Below are positions 38,664-47,453 of a stretch of DNA of 64,000 nucleotides, in pieces. Position 1 is the stretch's first letter. Each line of letters starts with the position of its first letter. The notes under the pieces were generated by a model. It had not been told where the DNA came from. It searched no databases and saw nothing but the letters and a program-made list of their open reading frames with translations. The stretch is from NCBI GenBank assembly GCA_963839515.1, contig CAWIVN010000016.1:1-64000 (forward strand). Direction: 5' to 3'. This DNA comes from Fredericiella sp963839515. Lineage in GTDB: Bacteria; Chloroflexota; Anaerolineae; Caldilineales; Caldilineaceae. A program made the translations under genes and the position numbers.

Positions 38664-39868
38664 GACGCGGGATCCGCGTACACGATCTCATCTGCGAAGG
38701 CCCAGTCGATGAGCGGCGCAGCTTCTGTCAGGAACTTGATGCGTTCCTGAATCAAGGGGATGAGAAGGTCGAAGCGCGGGTCGTCCGCCAGCTCTGTTTC
38801 GTTCAGCCCCAAGGCGGGCGCCACAAACGGCAACAGGTGCTGTTTCAACTCCTCAGGCGCCAGTGCACGAATATAGACGCCGTTAAGCCACTCCAGCTTT
38901 TTGTAGTCGAGCGCCGTCGCCTTGGCCGAGATATCCTTGACGTCAAAGCGCGCCACAGCCTCGTCGCGCGTAAAGATCTCGCGTTCGGCGTCGAAGCTCC
39001 AGCCGGTATTGGCCAAGAAGTTGAACACGGCTTCGGGCAGGTAGCCTTCGTGGATGAAGTCGCTGACAAACACGGGCATCTCGCGCCCATCAACCACCGG
39101 CTTGCGCTTGCTCATCTTGCCCTTGCCACTGGGGTCAAGTATGATCGGCAGGTGGACAAATTCCGGCTGGTCCCAGCCAAGGGCCTCGTAGACGAGCACG
39201 TGCAGTGGCGCGGACGGCAGCCATTCCTCGCCGCGCAGGATATGCGTGATCTCCATAAGGTGGTCGTCGACGACAACCGCCAGGTGATAGGTCGGCATGC
39301 CGTCGCTCTTGAGCAACACCGGATCAACTGGAATGCGTTGGTTTTCGACCACTACTTCGCCGCGAACCGCGTCGTGGACGGTTGTAGTGCCTTCCAGTGG
39401 GATGGCGAAGCGCACGACATGGGTGCGGCCTTCGGCCTCGAATGCAGCGCGCTGCTCAGGCGTAAGCCAGCGATGCCGACGGTCGTACTCCTTGCCCTGT
39501 TTTCGCAGCTCTTCCAATTCTGCCTCAGTGGTATAGCAGCGATAGGCCTTGCCGTCATCTACCAGTTGCTGGGCATAGAGTGCATAGAGCGCCTTGCGCT
39601 CGCTCTGTACGTAGGGGCCAAAGGGCCCACCAATATCGGGGCCTTCGTCCCAATCCAAACCTAGCCAGTGCAGACCATTGGCCAGGCTGTTGAGGCTCTC
39701 GGGATTGTAGCGCTTCTGGTCCGTGTCCTCGATGCGCAATACAAACTGCCCGCCAGTGCGGCGAGCATACATCCAGTCAAATAAGGCGGTGCGCAAACCG
39801 CCCAGATGCAAGTGACCCGTCGGGCTAGGCGCAAACCGTACGCGCGCGGGCTTTAACTCGTCTTTCAT
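38660..39868 (-). CDS. gltX: Glutamyl-tRNA synthetase, N-terminal catalytic part (frame broken)
   Basis: 402 residues. Class I core with HIGH motif as SPTGHLHLGGLRTALF, RIEDTDQKR, and KMSKS-type loop KGKMSKRKP. It ends prematurely at TGA 38660-38662 after IVYADPAS, where homologues continue into the anticodon-binding domain found in the next frame. ATG 39868 overlaps the glnS stop by four bases (ATGA), so both synthetases form one operon. As the only GluRS in sight and essential, a sequencing error or rescue by frameshifting is more likely than true inactivation. Confidence 0.92.
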   Translation of the reverse strand: MKDELKPARVRFAPSPTGHLHLGGLRTALFDWMYARRTGGQFVLRIEDTDQKRYNPESLNSLANGLHWLGLDWDEGPDIGGPFGPYVQSERKALYALYAQQLVDDGKAYRCYTTEAELEELRKQGKEYDRRHRWLTPEQRAAFEAEGRTHVVRFAIPLEGTTTVHDAVRGEVVVENQRIPVDPVLLKSDGMPTYHLAVVVDDHLMEITHILRGEEWLPSAPLHVLVYEALGWDQPEFVHLPIILDPSGKGKMSKRKPVVDGREMPVFVSDFIHEGYLPEAVFNFLANTGWSFDAEREIFTRDEAVARFDVKDISAKATALDYKKLEWLNGVYIRALAPEELKQHLLPFVAPALGLNETELADDPRFDLLIPLIQERIKFLTEAAPLIDWAFADEIVYADPAS

Positions 39869-42243
39869 GCCAGCCTATCTTTCAGGATCTCTTGAACGGC
39901 CTGCGGGCTCGCCTTGCCGCCCGTCGCCTTGATGACCTGGCCCGTAAACATCCCCAGCAGGCTTGTCTTGCCGGCGCGATACTCGGCGACCTTGGCAGGC
40001 AGGGCGGCCAGCACCTCATCCACGGCCCGCTGCAACTCCTGGGGCGATAGCGCCTGATCGAGCCCCACGCGCCGCACGATGTCGGCGGGTGAGCCACCTT
40101 CGACTAACATGGCGGCAAAGACGCTCTTTGCCCCTGCGCTGGTGATCGTCTGCTGGTCCACGAGCTTGACCAACTCAGCTAACTGCACAGCAGTAAACGG
40201 CACCTGATCCAGGCTGCGGCCCTTGAGCTCGCGCAGCACCTCGTTGGCCACCCAATTGGCGATGGCCTTGGGGTTGTTGTACACGGCTAAGGCCGCGTCG
40301 TAGAAGTGGACGATGTCTTCGTCGCCGGTCAAGACGTCTGCAAGTTCGGGCGTGATACCCAAGACATCAACGTAATAGTCGTGGCGTTGCGCCAGCAGCG
40401 TATTGGTGCCGCGGGCACGCGTCCGCTCGTCAGAAATGGAAGTGGTGGACGTCGTAGCGCCGGCTATTGCTTCCTTGTCGTCGCCCTTGGACTTGACAGT
40501 TTTCATCTCATCCGCAGTGGCGCCTTTTGCTTGCCTGCTTAGCGCTTTGTTAAAGGCGTCAGGCAGCTCTACAATGCGGTTGAAGACGAGTGCGCCAGGT
40601 TGCGAATCCACGCTGTCGGCTATGAAGTAGCCGTGGCGCACAAACTGGAAACGCTCGCCGGCGGATGTTTGCGCCATGCTCGGTTCGAGCAATGCTTGTT
40701 TGAGCACTTCAACTGAGCGCGGGTTTAGGTAGTCCTTGAAGCTCTTGCCCTCTTCGCCGTCGTCCGGGTTGGGTACGCTCAGCAGGCGGTCATAGAGGCG
40801 CACCTCGGCGGGCACAGCATGCTCTGCCGACACCCACTGGACGGCAGTGCTCTTCTTGCGCTCAGCGCCGACCGTCTTGCCCAACGATTCCGCATCATAG
40901 CTGCAGTGCAGTGCGACGACATTGCCGGCCGCATCCTTGACGACATCGTCACAGCGGATAAAGTAAGCGTTGCGCAAGCGCACCTCGCCGCCCGGGCGCA
41001 GGCGTGTCCAGCCTGGCGGCGGATCTTCGCTGAAATCCGTCTGCTCGATGTAGATCGTGCGCGTGAGTGGAACCTGGCGAGTGCCTTCCTTGGCGATATC
41101 GCGCGGCCAGTAGGGAGCGTCCAACCACTCCACTTGTTCTTCTGCGTAGTTGGATATGACAACTTTGAGCGGACGCAGCACCGCCATGACGCGCGGGGCG
41201 CGTGCGTTGAGATCGTCGCGAATGGCGTCTTCGAGCACACCCATCTGCACCCGGCTGTTGGTCTTATCGACGCCGATGCGTGAGGCAAAGAGGCGAATGC
41301 CTTCGGGCGTATAGCCGCGGCGGCGCAAGCCGGCGATCGTGGGCATGCGCGGGTCGTCCCATCCGCTCACGTACTTTTCCTCGACGAGTTGGAGCAGCTT
41401 GCGCTTGCTCATCACTGTATAGTCGAGGTTGAGGCGGGCAAACTCGTACTGGTGCGGCCGCGGCTCCTCGAATAGGTTGTCAAGCAGCCAATCATAGATG
41501 GCACGGTTATTTTCAAATTCGAGCGTGCAGATCGAGTGCGTGACTTGCTCGATGGCATCCTCCAAGGGATGCGCATAATCATACATGGGGTAAATGCACC
41601 AGGCATCGCCCAGGCGGTAGTGCGAAGCATGGCGAATACGATAGAGCAGCGGATCGCGCAGTTTCATATTCGGGGCGGCAAGATCGCCCTTGGCGCGCAG
41701 CACGTGTGCGCCGTCGGGGAACTCACCGGCACGCATGCGGGCAAAGAGATCGAGGTTTTCCTCGATCGACCGGTCGCGATAGGGGCTCGGCCGTCCCGCT
41801 TCAGTGACGGTGCCGCGATATTGGCGGATTTCCTCTTCGTTCAGGCTATCGACGTAGGCCTTGCCCTCTTTGATCAATTGCACGGCAAACTGATAGAACT
41901 GTTCGAAATAATCCGAAGCAAAAAACAGCTTGTCCTGCCAGTCAAAGCCCAGCCAGTGTATGTCGTCCTGGATCGACTGCACGTACTCCGGGTCTTCCGT
42001 TTCCGGATTGGTGTCGTCAAAACGCAGGTGACAAACGCCGCCGAAATCTCGGGCAATGCCAAAGTTCAAGCAGATCGACTTGGCATGGCCAATATGCAGA
42101 TAGCCATTGGGCTCGGGCGGGAAGCGCGTCACAACACGGCCGCTATAGCGGCCGTTTTCCGTGTCGCGCAAAACAAGTTCGCGCAGGAAATCCAAAGATT
42201 CCCTGCGCTCCGGCATCATAGTTGTGCTGCTTTCACTGGTCAT
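39865..42243 (-). CDS. glnS: Glutaminyl-tRNA synthetase with C-terminal YqeY/GatB-like domain
   Basis: 792 residues, against about 550 for ordinary GlnRS. Class I catalytic core: PPEPNGYLHIGHAKS, RFDDTNPETED, the MSKRK loop in YTVMSKRKLLQLV; two beta-barrel anticodon domains (about 335-560). A Lys/Thr-rich linker (about 570-610) leads to a GatB/YqeY-like helical domain (about 615-792, ANWVANEVLRELKGR and ATGGKASPQAVQEIL). The same fusion is known from Deinococcus GlnRS, where the tail helps bind tRNA-Gln. First gene of the glnS-gltX operon, near tRNA-Gln(CTG). Confidence 0.96.
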   Translation of the reverse strand: MTSESSTTMMPERRESLDFLRELVLRDTENGRYSGRVVTRFPPEPNGYLHIGHAKSICLNFGIARDFGGVCHLRFDDTNPETEDPEYVQSIQDDIHWLGFDWQDKLFFASDYFEQFYQFAVQLIKEGKAYVDSLNEEEIRQYRGTVTEAGRPSPYRDRSIEENLDLFARMRAGEFPDGAHVLRAKGDLAAPNMKLRDPLLYRIRHASHYRLGDAWCIYPMYDYAHPLEDAIEQVTHSICTLEFENNRAIYDWLLDNLFEEPRPHQYEFARLNLDYTVMSKRKLLQLVEEKYVSGWDDPRMPTIAGLRRRGYTPEGIRLFASRIGVDKTNSRVQMGVLEDAIRDDLNARAPRVMAVLRPLKVVISNYAEEQVEWLDAPYWPRDIAKEGTRQVPLTRTIYIEQTDFSEDPPPGWTRLRPGGEVRLRNAYFIRCDDVVKDAAGNVVALHCSYDAESLGKTVGAERKKSTAVQWVSAEHAVPAEVRLYDRLLSVPNPDDGEEGKSFKDYLNPRSVEVLKQALLEPSMAQTSAGERFQFVRHGYFIADSVDSQPGALVFNRIVELPDAFNKALSRQAKGATADEMKTVKSKGDDKEAIAGATTSTTSISDERTRARGTNTLLAQRHDYYVDVLGITPELADVLTGDEDIVHFYDAALAVYNNPKAIANWVANEVLRELKGRSLDQVPFTAVQLAELVKLVDQQTITSAGAKSVFAAMLVEGGSPADIVRRVGLDQALSPQELQRAVDEVLAALPAKVAEYRAGKTSLLGMFTGQVIKATGGKASPQAVQEILKDRLA

Positions 42244-42355
42244 AAGTTACCGCTCAAATGGGTCAAATTACACGGGATTCCCTGCGAATCCCGATCGGAT
42301 TGCTGATCCTGTAATGAATAACATGGGGAAGGAGATCGTGTCAAAAAGACGGTAC

Positions 42356-43144
42356 CTAAAGCGGCTCTGCGGTTGGCCCGAATTCGACGATGTGTTGGCG
42401 CACTTGGGCCGCCAAGGCGCTATATTGGGGTGTGGATAGGATACTGAGGTCGCGCGGTCGCGGCAGGTCGATGGTGACCTGCGCCACAATCCTTCCGGGC
42501 CGGTCGCTCATTACCAGGACGCGATCGGCCAGGAAAGTGGCCTCGTTGATGCTGTGGGTGACCATAAGAACCGTCTTGTGGTGGATGGATTGCAGGCGGA
42601 GCAGTTCCAGGTTGAGCCGTTCGCGCGTTAGCGCGTCCAATTGGCCAAAGGGTTCGTCCATCAGCAGCAAGCGGGGGTTGTGGATCAAGGTGCGCGCCAG
42701 CACGACACGCTGGTTCATGCCTCCGGAAAGCTGGCGCGGATAAGCCTGGTCAAATCCATGCAGACCCATCAGATTCAAGAGCTCCAATGCATGCGTGCGG
42801 TCTTGATCGGTAACCTTTTTCTGTTGAATTTCAAGCGGCAGCAGCACATTGTCGAGCACTGTGCGCCACGGCATCAGGTTTGTCTTTTGAAAGACAAACC
42901 CGATGTCGGCGCGCGGCCCAGTGAGCGGCTGACCATCAAACCAGAGCTTGCCGCTATCAGCTGCGACCAGGCCACCAATAATGCGCAGCAACGTACTCTT
43001 ACCGGAGCCGGATGGACCAAGCAGGCAGACAAACTCGCCTGTATCAAGGCGGAAGCTCACTGGCTGCAGCACCGCTAGGGGACGTGGGCCGTCAGTGAAG
43101 GTCTTGGCTACGTTTTCGACCATCAACAAGGCGCGATCTGACAC
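42356..43144 (-). CDS. ABC importer ATP-binding protein (riboflavin-type NMT1 system)
   Basis: 262 residues from GTG 43144, three bases after the substrate-binding gene's stop and preceded by GGAGAG; the longer frame overlaps that gene. Walker A GPSGSGKST, Q-loop GFVFQKTNLMPWRT, signature LSGGMNQR, Walker B LLLMDEPFGQLD. It belongs to the SsuB/TauB/ThiZ class that powers NMT1-type importers. The leader upstream of the operon is an FMN riboswitch, so the substrate is probably riboflavin or a flavin precursor. Confidence 0.93.
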   Translation of the reverse strand: MSDRALLMVENVAKTFTDGPRPLAVLQPVSFRLDTGEFVCLLGPSGSGKSTLLRIIGGLVAADSGKLWFDGQPLTGPRADIGFVFQKTNLMPWRTVLDNVLLPLEIQQKKVTDQDRTHALELLNLMGLHGFDQAYPRQLSGGMNQRVVLARTLIHNPRLLLMDEPFGQLDALTRERLNLELLRLQSIHHKTVLMVTHSINEATFLADRVLVMSDRPGRIVAQVTIDLPRPRDLSILSTPQYSALAAQVRQHIVEFGPTAEPL

Positions 43145-43148
43145 GCTC

Positions 43149-44171
43149 TCAGCTCTCCACAAACTCATTCGTAAACAAGTCAGCTGCCGGCACGAGCATG
43201 TCGACAAGGCCGATACGCTGCATGAATTCCGCTGCAGCCTCCCAGGCGGCTTCCGTCGTCGCACCCGGCTGCGCGCCCGGCTGTGGCGTCCAGTACGGCA
43301 TAGAGGCATCAAAGATGGCCCGATTGGCGGCAGTGTTCTCGCCTCCAGCCTCGGGGACGGATTTCAAGGAGATCTCGAAAGCCTCGTCCGGATTCGCCAC
43401 AGTATATGCGATCGAACGTTGCATCGCTCGAACCATGCGCATCACCAGGTCTGGGTTCTCTGTGATCGTTTTTTCGTTTGTAACCAACCCGTTAGCCGGC
43501 ACTGTTAAATACGGGTCGAGCGCGATTTGCGTCGTCGTGATACCTTGCAGCGCCAGCACGACGGGCCCGTTGGCAGCATAGTCCACGGCGGCGTCCACCT
43601 GGCCTTCACTCAAGGCGGCAGCTTGGGTAAAGCCAATGCTTTCCAGCTGGACGTCTTGTTCAGTCAATCCTCCTGCCTCCAGCACACCGCGCAGGGCAAC
43701 ATAGGAGGCGCCGAACGGGCCAGGAATCCCAATGCGTTTACCGCGCAGGTCAGCCGGTTCATCGATTCCGGCAGCAGGCTTGGCAATCACTACGACTGGA
43801 AACTTGGTATACCAATTGGCAACATAGCGGACCGGCAGCCCCTGCGCCCGGCCAAGCACGACCTGGTCCCCGCTGCCGATCATGAAGGGCAGCTCGCCAA
43901 CACCAACCAGCTTCAGGTAATCGTTCTCAAAACCATAGGCCAGTTCCAAGTCGATGCCTTCGTCGGCAAAAAAGCCTTTGTCCAAGCCGGCATAGAACGG
44001 CGCAAACTGCACGCTGGGGACAAACCCGACGCCAAGTTTCACTGCATCCTTACCTGCGGCGGTCGTTGCGTCCGCCCCCGCCGTGTCCGAAACGGTAGCG
44101 GGCGCTGCCGCCGTGCAAGCGGACAGGGTAGAGACGAGCAGAATTGCAAGTAAGCCAACTACACGCGACAT
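43149..44171 (-). CDS. NMT1/THI5-like substrate-binding lipoprotein, probable riboflavin binder (RibY-like)
   Basis: 340 residues from ATG 44171, preceded by AAGGATC. Lipoprotein signal LLVSTLSAC. NMT1-like fold: LGVGFVPSVQFAPFYAGLDKGFFADEGIDLEL, then GKRIGIPGPFGASYVALRGVLEAGG. Homologues are often annotated as thiamine-precursor or nitrate/sulfonate binders, but the FMN riboswitch 1.1 kb upstream points to riboflavin, as proposed for the RibXY systems of Chloroflexota. Located between permease and ATPase genes of one operon. Confidence 0.88.
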   Translation of the reverse strand: MSRVVGLLAILLVSTLSACTAAAPATVSDTAGADATTAAGKDAVKLGVGFVPSVQFAPFYAGLDKGFFADEGIDLELAYGFENDYLKLVGVGELPFMIGSGDQVVLGRAQGLPVRYVANWYTKFPVVVIAKPAAGIDEPADLRGKRIGIPGPFGASYVALRGVLEAGGLTEQDVQLESIGFTQAAALSEGQVDAAVDYAANGPVVLALQGITTTQIALDPYLTVPANGLVTNEKTITENPDLVMRMVRAMQRSIAYTVANPDEAFEISLKSVPEAGGENTAANRAIFDASMPYWTPQPGAQPGATTEAAWEAAAEFMQRIGLVDMLVPAADLFTNEFVES

Positions 44172-44222
44172 GCCAGACGATCCTTTCCAAGCCAAGGCGG
44201 AAACCCATGGCGTTCGTATGAT

Positions 44223-45065
44223 TTACGCTTGCTGCTGCCAGCGCAGGAAGTGCTTTTCCAGCAGTGCGACCGCAAGATAGAGGGCCTGAGCGATCAGGAC
44301 CAAGGCAATGACAGCCACAAACATCAGCGGTGTATCCAAGATACCGCGGCCCAAGTTGATCAAGAAGCCAAGACCGGCATCGGCGCCTACAAACTCGCCG
44401 ACGACTGCTCCCACCACTGCCAAGGTGACGCTGAGCTTTAGCCCGGCAAAGATTACCGGCAGCGCTGCCGGCAGCTCAAGCTTCCAGAATAACTGGCTGT
44501 GGCTTGCGCGCAGGCTGCGCATCAGATCGTGCAGGTCCGGATCGACGTTGCGGATGCCCACAATGGTGCTGATCAACAGCGGGAAGAAGCTGATCAAGGC
44601 GCACACGATCACCTTGCTCCCCAGCCCGCTGCCCAGCCAGATGATCAGTAGAGGCGCAATTGCTACGATCGGAACGCTCTGGCTGGCAACGATGTAGGGG
44701 GACGCGATGCGTTCCAGCTGCCGATGTTTGCCCAGAAAGTAGCCGAGCACGAAGGCCGCGCTGAGCCCCAGCGCCAGGCCGAGCGCGATCTCGACCAGGG
44801 TCACTTCGGCGTGGCGCAGCAGCGTGCCATCGCCCAGCGCCGCCAGGAATTTCTGAAAAATCAACGTGGGCGAGGGCAGAATAAAAGGCGGCAATTCTTG
44901 CCAGCGTACCAGCGCTTCCCATAACAAGATCGCCAAGATCAGCACGAGAATTCCAAGTGCTGGGCCCCGCAGCCGTTGGATGCGTTCGCGCCGCGCTGTC
45001 TGCAGCTGTGCGTCCGCTGCCCACCGCCGATGGGGTTCTTGTGTTGCGTACGTGTCGTAGGCCAT
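44223..45065 (-). CDS. ABC importer permease, probable riboflavin transporter (RibX-like)
   Basis: 280 residues from ATG 45065, preceded by AAGGAAGG. About six membrane helices after an Arg-rich N-terminus; the cytoplasmic EAA loop is in LRASHSQLFWKLELPAALPVIFAGLK, typical of TauC/SsuC/ThiX permeases. First gene after the FMN riboswitch and its terminator. Confidence 0.92.
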   Translation of the reverse strand: MAYDTYATQEPHRRWAADAQLQTARRERIQRLRGPALGILVLILAILLWEALVRWQELPPFILPSPTLIFQKFLAALGDGTLLRHAEVTLVEIALGLALGLSAAFVLGYFLGKHRQLERIASPYIVASQSVPIVAIAPLLIIWLGSGLGSKVIVCALISFFPLLISTIVGIRNVDPDLHDLMRSLRASHSQLFWKLELPAALPVIFAGLKLSVTLAVVGAVVGEFVGADAGLGFLINLGRGILDTPLMFVAVIALVLIAQALYLAVALLEKHFLRWQQQA

Positions 45066-45096
45066 GCTGTGCCTTCCTTTACTACCAGAAATTACC

Positions 45097-45129
45097 AAAC
45101 AAAATCCCGAAGCAGCTGCTGCTTCGGGA
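45097..45129 (-). terminator. Riboswitch-controlled intrinsic terminator
   Basis: Minus strand: TCCCGAAGCA/TGCTTCGGGA 10-bp stem, followed by TTTTGTTT, 32 bases before the permease start. It is the likely expression platform of the FMN riboswitch. Confidence 0.8.
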
Positions 45130-45303
45130 CAGGAGAATCGCAATGTGTTGGTTAATGGGTTGCCGCACGCGTATTGCGCGCCACGCCTACCCGACAGGAA
45201 CTTGGCTCCATTGGCTGCCATGACAAAAAATGCCGGACCATTCATTATGAATGCTCCGGGACATGTCATAACTCACGCCGCAGGAAGTTTCCCGCTTCGC
45301 CAG

Positions 45304-45490
45304 CACCTTCTTTCATCCGGACTATACCGTCGGCGTCGGAATTCCAGCTTCCCTATCCTGCTGGTCACCGCACTCATGCCGTCCTGCCTTGCAGCAGTCT
45401 GACTCGCGGGCTTGTCACTCTGATCGAATGACTTACCGCCGATCGGGAATTGGGAACAGCAGTTCCCTCACCCTGCCCCGAAGGTCGATA
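45304..45490 (-). promoter_or_regulatory. FMN riboswitch (RFN element)
   Basis: On the minus strand all conserved blocks occur in order: ACCTTCGGGGCAGGGTG, TTCCCGATCGGCGGT, AGCCCGCGA, GGAATTCCGACGCCGACGGT, AGTCCGGATGAAAGAAGGT. The closing helix P1 is ACCTTC with GAAGGT. It senses FMN and, with the terminator at 45097-45129, should switch off the downstream importer when flavin is plentiful. About 175 bases between aptamer and terminator contain a further small hairpin (around 45236-45262) and no gene. Confidence 0.96.
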
Positions 45491-45506
45491 TTTAGTTCTG
45501 CTTCTT

Positions 45507-45535
45507 ATCATAGTCAAGGCTACGTGCAACGTCAA
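45507..45535 (-). promoter_or_regulatory. Promoter of the FMN riboswitch transcript
   Basis: Minus strand TTGACG, 17-bp spacer, TATGAT, ending about ten bases before the riboswitch. The remaining 45536-45606 stretch shows nothing else. Confidence 0.75.
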
Positions 45536-45606
45536 GTAGGCCGAGATACTGTTATTTGGGTGACAGGTGTCCTGTCTTGGGAAGTGAGGCGCTAGTGGAC
45601 CGGCCT

Positions 45607-46623
45607 TTAGACTGCCTGCACAGGCTGCTCAAGTACAGCAGGAGGCACGCGCAGGCCGCGTATTGGGTGGCCCGCCACGGCACTCATGATGATGTCGGCA
45701 ATGGTTTGGGCGGTGATGTGTCCGTTGGGAACAGAGCCTCCCTCGCTTGGCTTGACGTCGATGTAGCCGCCGCGTCCCGTGTGGCCCATACCCGCCATGG
45801 GGATGACTGTCACGCGCCGTTGGCGGATGGCACGGTTCCACTCTGAGGAGGCAGAGAAGGGCCATCGGCCCGGCATCATGAGCCGCCACACTTGGGCCTT
45901 GTCGTTGGAACCCAAGAGATGGTAAACATGATCTGCCGCCAGAACGCCGGGGTCACTGCCAAAAATACCACCTAATGACACCATGTAGATCGGCCCTTTG
46001 ACCCATTCGCGCAAGTAAGTGATTGCACCAATTCCCATTTGGGCGGAGCCGCTGTAGCCGACAATAAAAATCGGGACCTTGGTCTCAGGGTCGTACTGGT
46101 AGCGCAGCAAGCTGTCGAGAAAGACCTCTGCCATGGCCTGGCCATAAAGCGGGGCATAGCGACGGTCGATAGCGATGGCTACTTGAAACAGGTTGCGTAT
46201 ATTGATCAGGTAACCGGCCAGCGCCGGGCCGTAGCGCTTGCGCTCCAGCGCCCAACGCCAGATGCGCGAAAAGTATGGCTGGCCAGTCAGAGCTAGGTTG
46301 TTAACCGAATAGGGAAAGATATCGTCGAGCACAACTGCGTTTGGCACGCGTTGCGCCAACTGGCGCAAAAACTCCTGCTCGCGAAAGCTCAACGTATGCC
46401 CGGAAACACGGCCAATGCCCGAGAGGAACAGGACGTAACAACTCGGCTGGTCGTGAACCGCGCGTACGATGCCATCGGAGGGAATTTGGTCATGGTAGAT
46501 TTTGTCGCCGAACCAGCCTGCCCACCAGCCAAGCGTTTCAAATGGCGCAAGAGAGGCCCACAGGAAGAACGCCACGACCAGCGCCATCGGCACGAGCCAT
46601 ATTTCAACCGGTGGAGCTTGCAT
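45607..46623 (-). CDS. Membrane-anchored alpha/beta-hydrolase-like protein
   Basis: 338 residues. N-terminal membrane helix (about 8-28), then a soluble domain. A nucleophile elbow-like GYSGS occurs in IFIVGYSGSAQMG (about 200), with a late conserved His in GMGHTGRGGY and a middle segment VLFLSGIGRVSGH. This layout suggests a serine hydrolase or lipase-like fold acting at the membrane surface. The gene start overlaps the upstream Yip1-like gene by 20 bases. Exact activity unknown. Confidence 0.7.
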   Translation of the reverse strand: MQAPPVEIWLVPMALVVAFFLWASLAPFETLGWWAGWFGDKIYHDQIPSDGIVRAVHDQPSCYVLFLSGIGRVSGHTLSFREQEFLRQLAQRVPNAVVLDDIFPYSVNNLALTGQPYFSRIWRWALERKRYGPALAGYLINIRNLFQVAIAIDRRYAPLYGQAMAEVFLDSLLRYQYDPETKVPIFIVGYSGSAQMGIGAITYLREWVKGPIYMVSLGGIFGSDPGVLAADHVYHLLGSNDKAQVWRLMMPGRWPFSASSEWNRAIRQRRVTVIPMAGMGHTGRGGYIDVKPSEGGSVPNGHITAQTIADIIMSAVAGHPIRGLRVPPAVLEQPVQAV

Positions 46624-47356
46624 GTTGCTGTACCTCGGGTGGGGGTAGGGCTTCGGCGGCTACGGCCTTGTTGCACCGCCGGCGCCAACTTTCCAATTGG
46701 AGATACCATGTACGAGTGGGGCGGCGGCGAACGCGTGTTACGTCTTGTGCCCGCACGTCGTACGATACGCCAGTCGCATGGCTGGCAAGCCAACGCTGCA
46801 GACGCATCACCGGCCGGCCGATAGTGCGGCGTACGGTTTGCAGCAGAATCCAGCCCGTGATTGCGAGGACGACAGCCTGCCAAATTTCCAACTGCATGCC
46901 CACGCGAATGGCTACAATCACAGCCAACATGCTCCAAAGCGAAAGGATGATCCCGAACAAGTTTCCCAAGTAGGGCGTAAGCACAAAAAAGGAAAATATT
47001 AGGGGCGCATAGGAGAGGCCCACAGCGCTGGCCACCGCCAACAAAGACTGATCCTGCTGGAACAGGGCACTCCCGGCCAGCCAAATTGTCATGGTCCACA
47101 AGACGTAGCCTACCATGTGAGTGGCCGTGGCGATGGCAAGGGCCAGGCCAAAACGTGAGGCGCGGATGTGATTGAGAAAGAGACTCAAGCTCTGACCCAC
47201 CGCCTCGGACGCGCCAGCCATCGCCACCACGCCCAGCGCAACCCAAATCCCATTCGGCGCTGTCTGGATAGCGGCGAAGATTTGGGGATCGAGTCTCAGC
47301 GCCATGGAGATCGTCCGAAAGAAAGATGGTAAATCGCCGCTAAACATGTGCTCCAC
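46604..47356 (-). CDS. Yip1-like multi-pass membrane protein
   Basis: 250 residues from GTG 47356 (ATG 47347 possible). Five membrane helices between about 35 and 185 with the spacing of YIP1-domain proteins, then a basic cytoplasmic tail of about 60 residues. A TATAAT (47387-47392, minus strand) lies upstream. Probably co-expressed with the overlapping hydrolase gene. Function unknown. Confidence 0.75.
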   Translation of the reverse strand: MEHMFSGDLPSFFRTISMALRLDPQIFAAIQTAPNGIWVALGVVAMAGASEAVGQSLSLFLNHIRASRFGLALAIATATHMVGYVLWTMTIWLAGSALFQQDQSLLAVASAVGLSYAPLIFSFFVLTPYLGNLFGIILSLWSMLAVIVAIRVGMQLEIWQAVVLAITGWILLQTVRRTIGRPVMRLQRWLASHATGVSYDVRAQDVTRVRRRPTRTWYLQLESWRRRCNKAVAAEALPPPEVQQHASSTG

Positions 47357-47453
47357 GCTGTACCGTCACACGACTAAATGAACCGTATTATACTCCGTAC
47401 TCGTGGAAAATCACATTAGCGTAGTACGATCCCCTGGATTATACTTTGCAAAC

